64,000 nucleotides of DNA from Limnohabitans sp. DM1. Lineage in GTDB: Bacteria > Pseudomonadota > Gammaproteobacteria > Burkholderiales > Burkholderiaceae_C. The DNA lies in the NCBI RefSeq assembly GCF_001269385.1, contig NZ_CXOO01000022.1, positions 124,001-188,000 on the forward strand, in the 5' to 3' direction. The notes below the pieces were generated by a model, which searched no databases, had not been told where the DNA came from, and saw only the letters and a program-made list of their open reading frames with translations. Each line of letters starts with the position of its first letter. Positions within the stretch are counted from its first letter, which is position 1. The position numbers were made by a program, and so were the translations under genes. Positions 1-10,729 of the stretch are shown in pieces.

Positions 1-1
1 C

Positions 2-3000
2 ACACTGGACACCACGGCGCCAGCGCCCACGCTGAGCGTCAACGCCATCACCGGCGACGATGCGGTGGGACCGGGCGACGCAGCCCAGGCCACAAGCAAG
101 ATCAGCGGCACGACCACCAATGCCCGCCAGGGTGACCTGATCGAGGTGGTGCTCAATGGTGTGAACTACAGCACCACGGTGGACACCGTGGGCCAGTACA
201 GCCTGGATGTGGCCACCACCGATCTCACGGCAGACCCGGACGCCACTGTGGCCTTGAAGCTGGTGGCCTCTGACCTGGCGGGCAACACCGCCACCGTGCA
301 GGCCAGCCGCAGCTACAGCGTGGATACGTCGGTGCCCACGGTGCAAAGCATCGTGCTGGACAAGAGCAGCCTCAAGGTGGGCGAGACGGCCACCTTGTCC
401 ATCAGCTTCAGCGAAAAGGTCACGAGCTTTGACCTGAGCGACCTGAGCGCCGAGAACGCCGTGCTCAGCGGCCTGAGCAGCAGCGATGGCGGGAAAACCT
501 GGACCGCCACCCTCACCTCGACCGCAGGCATTGAAGACACCAGCAACGTGGTGCGCCTGTTGGCCACCTACACCGATGTGGCAGGCAACACCGGCACCGC
601 AGCGCAAACCGGCAACTACCAGCTTGACACACTGACCCCGACAGCGACCATTAAACTGGCTAACGAAAGCCTCAAGGCCGGTGACAGCACGATCGTGACC
701 ATCACCTTCAATGAAGTGGTCCAAGGCTTTGGAAACGCCGATGTACAGGTCGTCAACGGCAGTCTGGGCACCCTGACCAGCGCCGATGGCGGCAAGACCT
801 GGACGGCCACCTACACGCCCAACATCAACGTCGAATCGACCACCAACGTGGTCACGCTTGCCAACACCTACACCGACGCCATGGGCAACATGGGCAGCGC
901 CGGGGCCAGTGGCAACTACCAGATCGACACGCAGGCGGCCAGCGCGGTCATCACCCTCAAGGACAGCACGGGCGCTGCAGTCAACAGTTTCACTGCGGGC
1001 CAAAGTGCCACAGTGACCATCACGTTCAGCGAGGCCGTCAAGGATTTCAGCAACGCCGATGTCACGGCTCCAGGCGGTGACTTGAGCCCCTTGTCCAGCA
1101 ACGATGGCGGCAAAACCTGGGTGGGCGTGTTCACAGCCACCAGCGGCATTGAACGCGCCACCAACACCCTGAGCGTCAATGGCGGCGCCTACACCGACTT
1201 GGCCGGTAATCTGGGTGGCGTGGCCGCCAGTGCCCATTACGCGGTGGACACACAAGGCCCTAGCGCCACCATCGTGCTCAATAAAACCCGCTTGCTGGCG
1301 GGGGACACGGCGCAAGTGACCATCAGCTTCAGTGAAAAGGTCTCGGGCTTTGACAACAGCGATGTCACGGTTGAAAACGGCACTCTGGGCACACTGTCCA
1401 GCACCGACGGCGGCAGGACCTGGGTGGCCACGTTCACGCCAACGCCCGGCACCGCCGATGCAAGCAATGTGATCAGCCTGGCCAACAGCTATGCCGACCT
1501 GGCAGGCAACCAAGGCGCAGGCACACAAAGCGGCAACTACGCCATCGACCTGAAGGCGCCCACGGCCACCATTGCCCTGAGCGACAGCGCCTTGAAAGCT
1601 GGTGAAACGGCCACAGTCAGCATCACCTTCAGTGAAAAAGTGCTGGACTTCAGCAAAACCGATGTGAGTGCGCCCCATGGCAGCCTGAGCGAGTTCGTGG
1701 CCAGCGCCGACGGCCTGACCTGGACCGCCACCTTCACCCCGCAGGCCAACACCACGGCTGCCAGCAACCTGATCAGCCTGGCGGGCAGCTACACCGACGA
1801 GTCGGGCAACAGCGGCGCGGGCGCTTCGGCCAGCTATGCCATCGACACCCAGGCCCCCGTGTTCACCGTGCGGCTGGATGACAGCAGCAACACCGGCAAT
1901 CTGAGCGACAACCTGAGCAACGACGACACGCCCACCGTGAGCGGAAACGGCACAGCGGGCGACATCATCCAGGTCAGCTTCCCCGGCACGGGTGAGTTCA
2001 TGTCCACCACCGTGGCCGCCAATGGCACCTGGTCGGTCACGCCCACGCAAAGCATTGCCAGCGGAAACGTCACCGTGCAGGCCATCGACAGCGCGGGCAA
2101 CACCAGCCCCGCGCAAACGCTGGCTCTGGTCATCGACAAGAACATCACAGCACCCACCGTGGCCCTGGCCTGCGACACCGGCAGCAGCGGCAGCGACAAA
2201 GTCAGCAGCGTCGGCACACTCAGCGTCAGTGCCGAAAGCGGCACCTTGCTGGAATACAGCACCGACAGCGGGCAGACCTGGTTCACCACCTTCACCGCCG
2301 GGGAAGGCGCCAACACGGTCACCGTGCGGGCCACCGATGGCGCTGGCAATGTGGCGACATCGAACACCTTGAATTTCACGCTCGACAGCCAGATGGCATC
2401 GTTCAGTGTGGCCCTGATTTGTGACAGCGGCGCCAGCAGCGCCGACAAAATCAGCCAGGTTGGGCGCCTGAGCCTCAGTGGCATTGAGGCCGGTGCCACC
2501 GTCGAGTTCAGCACCAACTTTGGCACGTCTGGCACCACCTGGAGCAACACCTTCAGCGCCAGCGAGGGCAACAACAGCATCAAGATTCGCGTGACCGACG
2601 CCGCAGGCAACCAGCGCCTGCAAGATTACGGCTTCACCTTTGACAGCACGTCAGCGACCGCACCTGTGCTGGCCCTGGCCAATGACACAGGTGCCAGCAG
2701 CAACGACCGGACCACGCACGAAAGCCTGATCAACGTCAGCGCCGAGGCCGGTGGCTTGCTGGAATACAGCAGCAACGGCATCGTCTGGGGCCCCACTTTT
2801 GCGGCCACTGAAGGCGTCAACAGTGTGTTTGCGCGCATCACCGACAAAGCGGGCAACGTCAGCCCGGCCGGCAGCCTGACTTTCACCCTCGACACCATTG
2901 CCCCTGTGGCCCCCACCGTGAGCCTGGTGTGTGACACCGGCGTCAGCGGCAGCGACCGCCTGACCGCCAACCCGGGCTTCATGGTCAGCAGCGCCGAAAT

Positions 3001-6000
3001 CAGCGGCGTGGTCGAGTACAGCACCAACGGCAGCAGCTGGAGCACCACCTTCACAGCGGTCGAAGGCAGCAACAGCATCAAGGTGCGGGTCACAGACACG
3101 GCGGGCAATATTGGCGCGGCGACCGATTTCAGCTTCACCCTCGACAGCACCGGCCCCGACACCTCGGCGCTGGCCCTGGTGTGCGACACCGGCAGCAGTG
3201 GCACAGACAAGATCACCAGCAGTGCCGCTTTGAGCATCAGCACCATTGAAAGCGGCCTGGTCTTGCAGTACAGCACCAACGGCGTGCAGTGGGGCACCAC
3301 CTTTGCCGCCGGTGAAGGCAGCAACACCGTCTACACGCGGGCTGTGGATGCAGCAGGCAACGCGGGCACACCCAGCAGCCTGAGCTTCACGCTGGACACG
3401 CAGCTGAGCAAACCCAGCCTGGCCTTGGTGTGCGACAGCGGCAGCCAGGGCGACAACATCAGCTCGCAGGCGACCATTCAGACCTTCAACCTCGATGCCG
3501 ATGCGCGCATCGAATACAGCACCAATGGCACGCTGTGGAACGCCACATTTGCACCCGTGCAGGGCGCCAACACGGTGATGGCACGCGTCACGGACACGGC
3601 AGGCAATGTCAATGTGTCCGAACCTCTGGTCTTCACCTTCGACACCGTGGCGCCCTCACCCAGCATCGCCTTGAGTTGTGACTCGGGCACCAGCGCCAGC
3701 GACTTCTACACCCGCGACAAGAGCATCACGACCACTGGCGTTTTGCCCACCGACATGGTGAGCTACTCCAGTGATGCAGGCCTGACCTGGAGCAACACTT
3801 TCTTTGCGGTCGATGGCCTGAACAAAGTCACCATCCGCGTGCTCGACGGTGCCGGCAATGTGGGCACCAGCAACACCTTGCAGTTCACGCTGGACACGCA
3901 GCTGCTGGAAACGCCCGTCAGCCTGACCTGCGACAGCGGCATCTCTGGCACGGACCGCATCAGCAGTCTTTCCGACATCACCGTGGGCAGCGCAGAAAGT
4001 GGCGCCACGCTCAGCTACCGCGTGAGTCTGGCCGACCAGACCTTGGTGCGCGACTGGGCCAGCTCTTACCTGCCCCCCAGCTCCAATGGCGACTATGTGG
4101 TGGAAGTACGCACCACCGACAAAGCGGGCAACACCAGCGTGAGCGAGCTGGACTTCACCCTCATCAACACGCCGCCTGCCGTGGGCACACTGAGCCTGGT
4201 CACCGACAGCGGGCGCAGCGCCAGCTACACCGCCGACCGCATCACCAATGTGGGCCAGGTGCGCTCCAGCGTCACTTACGGTGTGGGATACACCGTGCTC
4301 TACCAATACAGCACCGATGCAGGCAACAGCTGGAGCGTGCTCAAGCCCACCTTCTCGCCCGTGGCGGACGGCAGCTACCAGGTGCGCCAGATCGTCTCGG
4401 ATGCCGTAGGTAACACGGCCACCACGACCCCACTGGTGTTCACCCTGGACACCACGGCCCCTGCAGCCCCCAATGTGACGCTGGTGTGCGATGCAGGCAC
4501 GCCCGCAGACTTGCTGACCAACGATGGCCGCATTGCCGTATCTGGCACAGAAAACCTGGCCCTGGTGCAGTACAGCACCGACTCGGGCAACACCTGGACC
4601 AACACTTTTGCGGCCCGCGATGGCACCAACGATGTGTGGGTGCGCCAGATGGACTTCACCGGCAACACCAGCGCTGTCAGTGTGCTCAACTTCACGCTCG
4701 ACACCTCGGGTGTTCCCCCCACACTGAACCTGTTTTGTGACTCCGGCAGCAGCACCAGCGACAGCCTCAGCAACGATGTGCGCATATTCGTCGATGACCT
4801 GGAAGCTGGCGGCACTGTTGAATACAACCTGGACAACGCCGGATGGGTCAGCAGCTACACCGCACCGACCGTGGATGGGGTGTACAACCTCAAAATCAGA
4901 GCACGCGACAGCTTTGGCAACGTCAGTCCGGTGGTCTCACGCACCTTCACGCTGGACACGACGCCAGCGACGGTGTCCAACATTTACAGCACGTCCATCC
5001 AGTACACCTCGGGCGCCACCCTGGGCAACACCATCGACATCCTGATGGATGTGAGTGAGCCCGTGCAAGCGGGCTCCTTTGTGGTGGTCAACCTCAACAC
5101 CGGCGCACAGGTCACCCTGACGGCCCAGGCCAATGGCACGCAACTGAGCGGCACCTATGTGGTGGGCGCCGGTGAATCGACCACTGATTTGACGGTGGAC
5201 AGCTTCCAGAACGTGCGCCTGACCGATTTGGCAGGCAACACGACCACCGACGCACAGATACCCGTCGGCACCAACCTGGGTGACAACAACGCCATCACCG
5301 TTCGCTGGGCCCTGAACGGCACGGATGGCGACGACCTGATCAGCGGCATCAGCCGCGGGCTAGCCATTGACGACGATATTTTCGGGAAATTGGGCAGCGA
5401 CACCATCAGTTATGAAGGCGTGACCAATCCTGTCAACGTGAACTTGACGTCCGGGCTGGCCACAGGCACCGATGCAGCCGTCATCAGCGACAAAGTCGAT
5501 GGCTTTGAAAACATCATTGGCGGCACGGGTGCTGACACGCTGGTGGGCACGGACGGCGCCAACGTGTTCGACGCGGGCGCAGGCGCCGACTCGATGGCTC
5601 TGGCGGACGGCAGTGACACGGTCATCAACGGCGCGGGGGCCGACACCATCGACGCCGGTGATGGCATCGACTGGATCGACTACAGCCAAGGCAACACCAC
5701 GGTGGGTGTGTCGGGCACCCTCAATGGTGCGACTGGCGCCAACATCACCGATGGCACAGGTGCCACCGATGTGATCAGCAACCTGGAAAACGTGATCGGC
5801 ACATCGTTTGCTGACACTTTGACAGGGGACTTGAACGCCAACATTGTGATCGGCGGCAATGGCAACGACAACTTCAATGGCGCAGCAGGCAACGACAGCT
5901 TGCAAGGTGACGATGGCGACGACACCCTGACCGGCGGTCTGGGAGACGACACCCTGTATGGCGGCGCAGGCAATGACCGGCTGGACGGCACAGCAGGCGG

Positions 6001-9000
6001 CCTGGACTGGGCCGATTTCAGCCGCGATGGGGGTGCGGTGCAGATCAACCTGTCGGCTACGGTAGCGACCGATTTCAGCGGCGGCACAGACACGATCACC
6101 AACATCCCGAATGTGCTGGGCACCAGCTTCAACGACATGATGCAAGGCGATGCGGGCGCCAACATGTTGTCTGGCGGCGATGGCGCTGACTCCTTGTATG
6201 GCTTTGGCGGCAACGACACCTTGATCGCCGGGCTGGGCGATGACACCTTGCTGGGTTTTGGTGGCGTCAACATGCAAGGCGGTGACGGCTCTGACTGGGC
6301 CAGTTATGGTCACATCACGGTCTCCAGCGGCGTGCAGGTGGACCTGAGCTTGGGACGGGCCACGTTGGCCAGCGGTATCGACACGCTGACAGCCATCGAG
6401 AACATCGTGGGCACCACCTTCAATGACCGCCTGGGCGGCGACGCCAATGCCAACAGCATCATTGGCGGTGGCGGCAACGACACCTTGCTCGCCGGTGGCG
6501 GCAATGACACGATTTTCATGATCGGCCAGGACAGCACGGCCCTTGTGGATGCAGGCACCGGAGACGACGTGCTCACGGTCAGCGGACGGGGCGTTGTGCT
6601 CGCAGGCGATGGCAACGACCTGATCACCTTGCTCGATATCGGCAGCGATTTTTCAGGCACCACGATTCAGGGCGGCAATGGCACAGACACCCTGAGCCTG
6701 TCGTCGGCCTATGGCACGCTGTTTGACCTGTCGCAAGCCAGCACCGTGGCCGGGGCTGCGCGCGAGTTGGGCGCCATCAGTGGCATAGAAGTCATTGACA
6801 TGGGCAGCGGCCTGAACCAGTTGGTCATGGGCTCGGACTCACTGAACATTGACCGCATCACTGGGCTGGTCGGGCAGGCGTCATTGCTGCGCGTGGATGG
6901 CACCAACGGCAAAGCCTATTTGCCTGATGGCTTTGGTGGCATTGACGTGAACAATGACGGCCTGGCCGACACCACCGTGATTGGCGGCAATACGTATCGC
7001 CTGTACAGCAACAGCGTGGCAGGGGGCAACGACACCATTGCCATGCAGCAAGGCATCAGCGTCATCTACACCACGGTACTCACCGACGCGACCGACCCCC
7101 TGTGGATCGGCACCGATGAGGCTGACCGCGTCAACGCCAGAGCGGGCAATGACTCGCTGGACAGCGGAAAAGGCGATGACACCTTGATCGGTGGCTCGGG
7201 CAACGACTCCATGAATGGTGGAACCGGCATCGACTGGGCGGATTACACCGCCAATGCGGGCGACCCCGTCACGGGTGTCACGGTGAACCTGCTGGTGGGC
7301 ACCACCAGCGGTGCAGCGGGCACTGACACACTCTTGAACATTGAAAACGTGGTGGGCAGTGCGGGCGCCGACAGTCTGGTGGGCAACACCACTGCCAACT
7401 GGCTCATGGGCGCTGCGGGCAACGACACCTTGTTTGGCGATGCAGGCGATGACACCCTGACAGGGGGAAGTGGAGCCGATTCGATCTCGGGTGGCACAGG
7501 CAACGATTGGGCAGACTACAGCAGCAGTTCAGGCGCCATCAACGTCACGCTCAGCACCACGGTGGGTGCCAATGCAACAGTCAGCGCAGGCACAGATGGC
7601 CCTGACACGCTCAACGGCATTGAAAACATCGCAGGCGGCTCGGGCTCAGACACGATTTTTGGTGACACGGCCACCAACTTTTTAATAGGCAATGCGGGCA
7701 ACGATGTGTTGAGCGCGGTCAACGGCAACGACACCTTGATCGGGGGTTCGGGCAACGACTCCATGAACGGCGGTGCAGGCGCGGTGCTGTTCTTGCTGGA
7801 AAGCGGTAACGACACCTACAACGGCGGTGATGTGGTCGCAGGCGTCAACGACACGCTGGACATGAGCGCCTACAACGGTCCAGTCAGTGCGATTGGCCGC
7901 TCGGGCACCACTTCGGTGGACTTTTCCCTGATCACCGATGCCTTCAACGGCACCGACTTTGTCACCCAAATGGATGTGCTCAGGTTTGGCAATGGCAACG
8001 TGGTCTACAACCCCTACTCCAACTACCCGACTACCAGCGTCGGCAACAACCTGAACTGGGCCGAAACCGTGATCACCGGCAACGGCAATGACAGCATCTG
8101 GACAGGCTTGGGCTCGGACTCGGTGTTTGCGGGCGCTGGCAACGACACCGTGAACCCGGGGGGCCTGGGCAACAACAGCAACAACCAGGACCGCGACACC
8201 GTCGATGGTGGCGAGGGCAACGACTGGATCTCTTATTTTGGCGCGACAGAGGCGGTGGCCGTCAGTCTCAATGCAGCATCGACCACCTTCCAGGCGGTCA
8301 CGGTGGCGGCTCAATCCAGCTTCAACACCGATTTCATCCGAGGCTTTGAAAACATCCTCACCGGTTCGGGCGCTGACACCATCTGGGGGACGCTGGCCGA
8401 TGAACGCTTCATGACGGGCGCTGGTGCCGACTTTGTCTATGCAGGCAACGGCAACAACTGGATCGACTCGGGCGCAGAAGCGGGCAATGACAGGCTTTTT
8501 GCAGGTCTTGGCAACGACACGGTGTACGCGGGCCTGGGCACCGACCTGGTCAGCATCACCGGCGGCAACAACTTCGTCAGCCTGAGCAGCGGCGGCCTTG
8601 GCGACACCGTGGTCAGCGGTGCTGGCGATGACACCATTTATGGCAGCTATGGCCTCATCGGCAACCACAGCAGCGACACGGTGGCAGTTAACCGCAACGG
8701 CTATGTCAATGCGGGCGATGGCAACAACGTGGTGGTGACAGGCCAGCTCTACATCTACAACGGCGACAGGGTGATCACCGGCTCGGGCAATGACTTCATT
8801 GATGCAGGCAAGAGCGATTCGGCAGATGACACCGTGATCTCGGGTGCTGGCAATGACACCGTTTATCTGGGAGCCTCCTACGGCAATTCCCAGCAAGCCG
8901 ATCTGGGCGATGGCAACGACATCGTTTATGCCCTCGGCGGTGCCGATTCACTGGTCGCTGGTGCAGGCCTCGACACGGTCGATGCAGGCAACGGCAACAA

Positions 9001-10516
9001 CACCATCCTGGGCGGCGCAGGCAACGACTCGATCAGCGCAGGCACCGGCGCAGACAGAGTTGATGCAGGCGCCGATAACGACTGGGTGAATGTGGGCGAC
9101 GGTGCCAACACCGTGGTGGGCGGCACGGGTAACGACACGATCATCACCGGCGTCGGCAACGACCACATTGACGCTGGCACGGACAACGATTGGATCAACG
9201 CAGGCGGCGGCACCAACAGCGTGCTCGCAGGCGACGGCAACGACTACATTCTGGTCAACAGTGCCAGCACCACCAACACCTTGCTCGGTGGCGCAGGCAA
9301 CGACACCATCAACTCATCGGGCAGCAACAACACCCTGGTGGGCGGTGACGGGGACGATCGCATCACGCAAATCGGTCTGTACGCGGGCTCCATCCACGGC
9401 GGCGCGGGCAACGACATCATCTTGAGCACAGGCTCCACGGGCACGGAAACCGTCTGGGGTGGATATGGCGATGACTTCATCGACCTGCGCAACGGTGGCA
9501 CCACAAATGGTGACAGGGTATGGGGAGATGACACCATCAACGACACCATCGCCGGCAACGACACCATTTACCTGTCTGATGCCAGCAGCACCGTCACTGC
9601 GGGCGCGGGCAGCGACTGGGTGCTGTCCGGGCTTGGCAACGACTCCATGCTGCTGGGCACAGGCAATGACACGGCTTATGGCGCAGGTGGTAACGACACC
9701 ATGGACGGCGGTGCAGGCGCCGACTGGCTGGACGCAGGTGGCGGCAACGACTCCATGCAAGGCGGCAGCACCGACGATGGACTTGACACCTTGTACGGCG
9801 GCATGGGCAACGACTTCATCAACGGCGGCGCTGGAGGTGACTGGATGGACGGCGGCGCAGGCGACGACACCCTCATCGGCGGCGAAGGCACCGTCGGCTC
9901 GGTGCTCGGCAATGACACCATCGTGATCAGTGCAGGATCGAACATTGCACGCGGCGAGCTGGGCAGCGATGTGTTCGTGTACGACAACAACTGGATGAAC
10001 GACACCATGGCCGACACGATGGATGGCGGCGCCGGTGTCGACATCATCAAATTTGAAGGAGCCGGTCTCGCATTGGATTTAACCCTCACCGGCACCAACA
10101 ACTGGGTCAACATGGAGCGCATTGACCTGACGGGCAGCGGCAACAACACGCTGCGGCTGGCCCGGGAAGACATTGTGGAACTGAGCGATGTCACGGATGT
10201 CACCAATGCCAACCTGAATTCACGGGCACGGCTGGTGATTGACGGCAACGCCGGGGATGCGCTGGACATGAGTGTGCTCAATGCCACCACCACCAAGCTG
10301 ACAGGCGGCTCGATGAGCTTTGACTTCAACGGCAACGGCGTGCTGGACGCCAGCGAAACCGCCACCGTCAACGCCAACGGCCTGATCACCATGGAATCAC
10401 TGATCAACGGGCAGCAAACCTACAACGTCTACAACGTCTCCAACACGGTGGCCGGCACCACGACCAACTATGGCTTGCTGATCATCGACACGGACATTTT
10501 GCTGACAGGGGTTTAG
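2..10516 (+). CDS. Giant Ig-like/RTX repeat surface or secreted protein, 5' end outside window
   Basis: The frame is open from base 2, so the true start lies upstream; about 3,505 residues are visible. The order is: five Ig-like units of about 97 residues with a DGGKTW motif (about 300-1850); one different Ig-like unit (about 1850-2150); eleven units of about 80-90 residues that open with an L-x-C-D-x-G motif (about 2150-4960); a linker; then a long RTX region of GGxGxD nonapeptides (about 5300-10050). The C-terminus has an EF-hand-like stretch (DFNGNGVLDASE, about 10322) and a segment typical of RTX adhesin tails. RTX repeats bind calcium outside the cell and such proteins leave by type I secretion. 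No T1SS genes follow it here. Adhesin is the likely role; a biofilm or S-layer-like protein is possible. Confidence 0.9.
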   Translation, partial: TLDTTAPAPTLSVNAITGDDAVGPGDAAQATSKISGTTTNARQGDLIEVVLNGVNYSTTVDTVGQYSLDVATTDLTADPDATVALKLVASDLAGNTATVQASRSYSVDTSVPTVQSIVLDKSSLKVGETATLSISFSEKVTSFDLSDLSAENAVLSGLSSSDGGKTWTATLTSTAGIEDTSNVVRLLATYTDVAGNTGTAAQTGNYQLDTLTPTATIKLANESLKAGDSTIVTITFNEVVQGFGNADVQVVNGSLGTLTSADGGKTWTATYTPNINVESTTNVVTLANTYTDAMGNMGSAGASGNYQIDTQAASAVITLKDSTGAAVNSFTAGQSATVTITFSEAVKDFSNADVTAPGGDLSPLSSNDGGKTWVGVFTATSGIERATNTLSVNGGAYTDLAGNLGGVAASAHYAVDTQGPSATIVLNKTRLLAGDTAQVTISFSEKVSGFDNSDVTVENGTLGTLSSTDGGRTWVATFTPTPGTADASNVISLANSYADLAGNQGAGTQSGNYAIDLKAPTATIALSDSALKAGETATVSITFSEKVLDFSKTDVSAPHGSLSEFVASADGLTWTATFTPQANTTAASNLISLAGSYTDESGNSGAGASASYAIDTQAPVFTVRLDDSSNTGNLSDNLSNDDTPTVSGNGTAGDIIQVSFPGTGEFMSTTVAANGTWSVTPTQSIASGNVTVQAIDSAGNTSPAQTLALVIDKNITAPTVALACDTGSSGSDKVSSVGTLSVSAESGTLLEYSTDSGQTWFTTFTAGEGANTVTVRATDGAGNVATSNTLNFTLDSQMASFSVALICDSGASSADKISQVGRLSLSGIEAGATVEFSTNFGTSGTTWSNTFSASEGNNSIKIRVTDAAGNQRLQDYGFTFDSTSATAPVLALANDTGASSNDRTTHESLINVSAEAGGLLEYSSNGIVWGPTFAATEGVNSVFARITDKAGNVSPAGSLTFTLDTIAPVAPTVSLVCDTGVSGSDRLTANPGFMVSSAEISGVVEYSTNGSSWSTTFTAVEGSNSIKVRVTDTAGNIGAATDFSFTLDSTGPDTSALALVCDTGSSGTDKITSSAALSISTIESGLVLQYSTNGVQWGTTFAAGEGSNTVYTRAVDAAGNAGTPSSLSFTLDTQLSKPSLALVCDSGSQGDNISSQATIQTFNLDADARIEYSTNGTLWNATFAPVQGANTVMARVTDTAGNVNVSEPLVFTFDTVAPSPSIALSCDSGTSASDFYTRDKSITTTGVLPTDMVSYSSDAGLTWSNTFFAVDGLNKVTIRVLDGAGNVGTSNTLQFTLDTQLLETPVSLTCDSGISGTDRISSLSDITVGSAESGATLSYRVSLADQTLVRDWASSYLPPSSNGDYVVEVRTTDKAGNTSVSELDFTLINTPPAVGTLSLVTDSGRSASYTADRITNVGQVRSSVTYGVGYTVLYQYSTDAGNSWSVLKPTFSPVADGSYQVRQIVSDAVGNTATTTPLVFTLDTTAPAAPNVTLVCDAGTPADLLTNDGRIAVSGTENLALVQYSTDSGNTWTNTFAARDGTNDVWVRQMDFTGNTSAVSVLNFTLDTSGVPPTLNLFCDSGSSTSDSLSNDVRIFVDDLEAGGTVEYNLDNAGWVSSYTAPTVDGVYNLKIRARDSFGNVSPVVSRTFTLDTTPATVSNIYSTSIQYTSGATLGNTIDILMDVSEPVQAGSFVVVNLNTGAQVTLTAQANGTQLSGTYVVGAGESTTDLTVDSFQNVRLTDLAGNTTTDAQIPVGTNLGDNNAITVRWALNGTDGDDLISGISRGLAIDDDIFGKLGSDTISYEGVTNPVNVNLTSGLATGTDAAVISDKVDGFENIIGGTGADTLVGTDGANVFDAGAGADSMALADGSDTVINGAGADTIDAGDGIDWIDYSQGNTTVGVSGTLNGATGANITDGTGATDVISNLENVIGTSFADTLTGDLNANIVIGGNGNDNFNGAAGNDSLQGDDGDDTLTGGLGDDTLYGGAGNDRLDGTAGGLDWADFSRDGGAVQINLSATVATDFSGGTDTITNIPNVLGTSFNDMMQGDAGANMLSGGDGADSLYGFGGNDTLIAGLGDDTLLGFGGVNMQGGDGSDWASYGHITVSSGVQVDLSLGRATLASGIDTLTAIENIVGTTFNDRLGGDANANSIIGGGGNDTLLAGGGNDTIFMIGQDSTALVDAGTGDDVLTVSGRGVVLAGDGNDLITLLDIGSDFSGTTIQGGNGTDTLSLSSAYGTLFDLSQASTVAGAARELGAISGIEVIDMGSGLNQLVMGSDSLNIDRITGLVGQASLLRVDGTNGKAYLPDGFGGIDVNNDGLADTTVIGGNTYRLYSNSVAGGNDTIAMQQGISVIYTTVLTDATDPLWIGTDEADRVNARAGNDSLDSGKGDDTLIGGSGNDSMNGGTGIDWADYTANAGDPVTGVTVNLLVGTTSGAAGTDTLLNIENVVGSAGADSLVGNTTANWLMGAAGNDTLFGDAGDDTLTGGSGADSISGGTGNDWADYSSSSGAINVTLSTTVGANATVSAGTDGPDTLNGIENIAGGSGSDTIFGDTATNFLIGNAGNDVLSAVNGNDTLIGGSGNDSMNGGAGAVLFLLESGNDTYNGGDVVAGVNDTLDMSAYNGPVSAIGRSGTTSVDFSLITDAFNGTDFVTQMDVLRFGNGNVVYNPYSNYPTTSVGNNLNWAETVITGNGNDSIWTGLGSDSVFAGAGNDTVNPGGLGNNSNNQDRDTVDGGEGNDWISYFGATEAVAVSLNAASTTFQAVTVAAQSSFNTDFIRGFENILTGSGADTIWGTLADERFMTGAGADFVYAGNGNNWIDSGAEAGNDRLFAGLGNDTVYAGLGTDLVSITGGNNFVSLSSGGLGDTVVSGAGDDTIYGSYGLIGNHSSDTVAVNRNGYVNAGDGNNVVVTGQLYIYNGDRVITGSGNDFIDAGKSDSADDTVISGAGNDTVYLGASYGNSQQADLGDGNDIVYALGGADSLVAGAGLDTVDAGNGNNTILGGAGNDSISAGTGADRVDAGADNDWVNVGDGANTVVGGTGNDTIITGVGNDHIDAGTDNDWINAGGGTNSVLAGDGNDYILVNSASTTNTLLGGAGNDTINSSGSNNTLVGGDGDDRITQIGLYAGSIHGGAGNDIILSTGSTGTETVWGGYGDDFIDLRNGGTTNGDRVWGDDTINDTIAGNDTIYLSDASSTVTAGAGSDWVLSGLGNDSMLLGTGNDTAYGAGGNDTMDGGAGADWLDAGGGNDSMQGGSTDDGLDTLYGGMGNDFINGGAGGDWMDGGAGDDTLIGGEGTVGSVLGNDTIVISAGSNIARGELGSDVFVYDNNWMNDTMADTMDGGAGVDIIKFEGAGLALDLTLTGTNNWVNMERIDLTGSGNNTLRLAREDIVELSDVTDVTNANLNSRARLVIDGNAGDALDMSVLNATTTKLTGGSMSFDFNGNGVLDASETATVNANGLITMESLINGQQTYNVYNVSNTVAGTTTNYGLLIIDTDILLTGV

Positions 10517-10543
10517 CCGCCGCCTCGACCAATCCTTGCGCGT

Positions 10544-10646
10544 CATTGCGAGCGAAGCGCGGCAATCCAGCGTTTGCGGTCACTTCAGCGCTCATGCTTT
10601 TTGCAAGCGCCGCAGGTGGATTGCCGCGTCGCTTCGCTCCTCGCGG
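10544..10646. repeat. REP-like inverted repeat, GGATTGCC family
   Basis: The left arm reads cattgcgagcgaagcg followed by cggcaatcca. The right arm, about 45 bases on, is its imperfect reverse complement (ggattgccgcg, then cgcttcgctcctcgcgg). It sits just after the stop of the giant repeat protein and could act as its transcript end. A related copy lies at 63552-63697. A small frame running through it is an artefact of the repeat. Confidence 0.7.
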
Positions 10647-10729
10647 CTAAAAGCGGCTCCTCCCCATGACAGATCACGCAATGGCCATGATGCAGGCGCC
10701 TTGCAATGGCAAGCGTCTGCCTGAACCCC

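Noticed and set aside
5360..6313. Long minus-strand frames opposite the RTX region (also 7682-8896)
   Set aside because: They arise from the repetitive codon pattern of the RTX repeats and have no independent support.
10536..10724. Open frame of 62 codons after the giant repeat protein
   Set aside because: It is a translation of the REP-like inverted repeat, with no ribosome-binding site or family.
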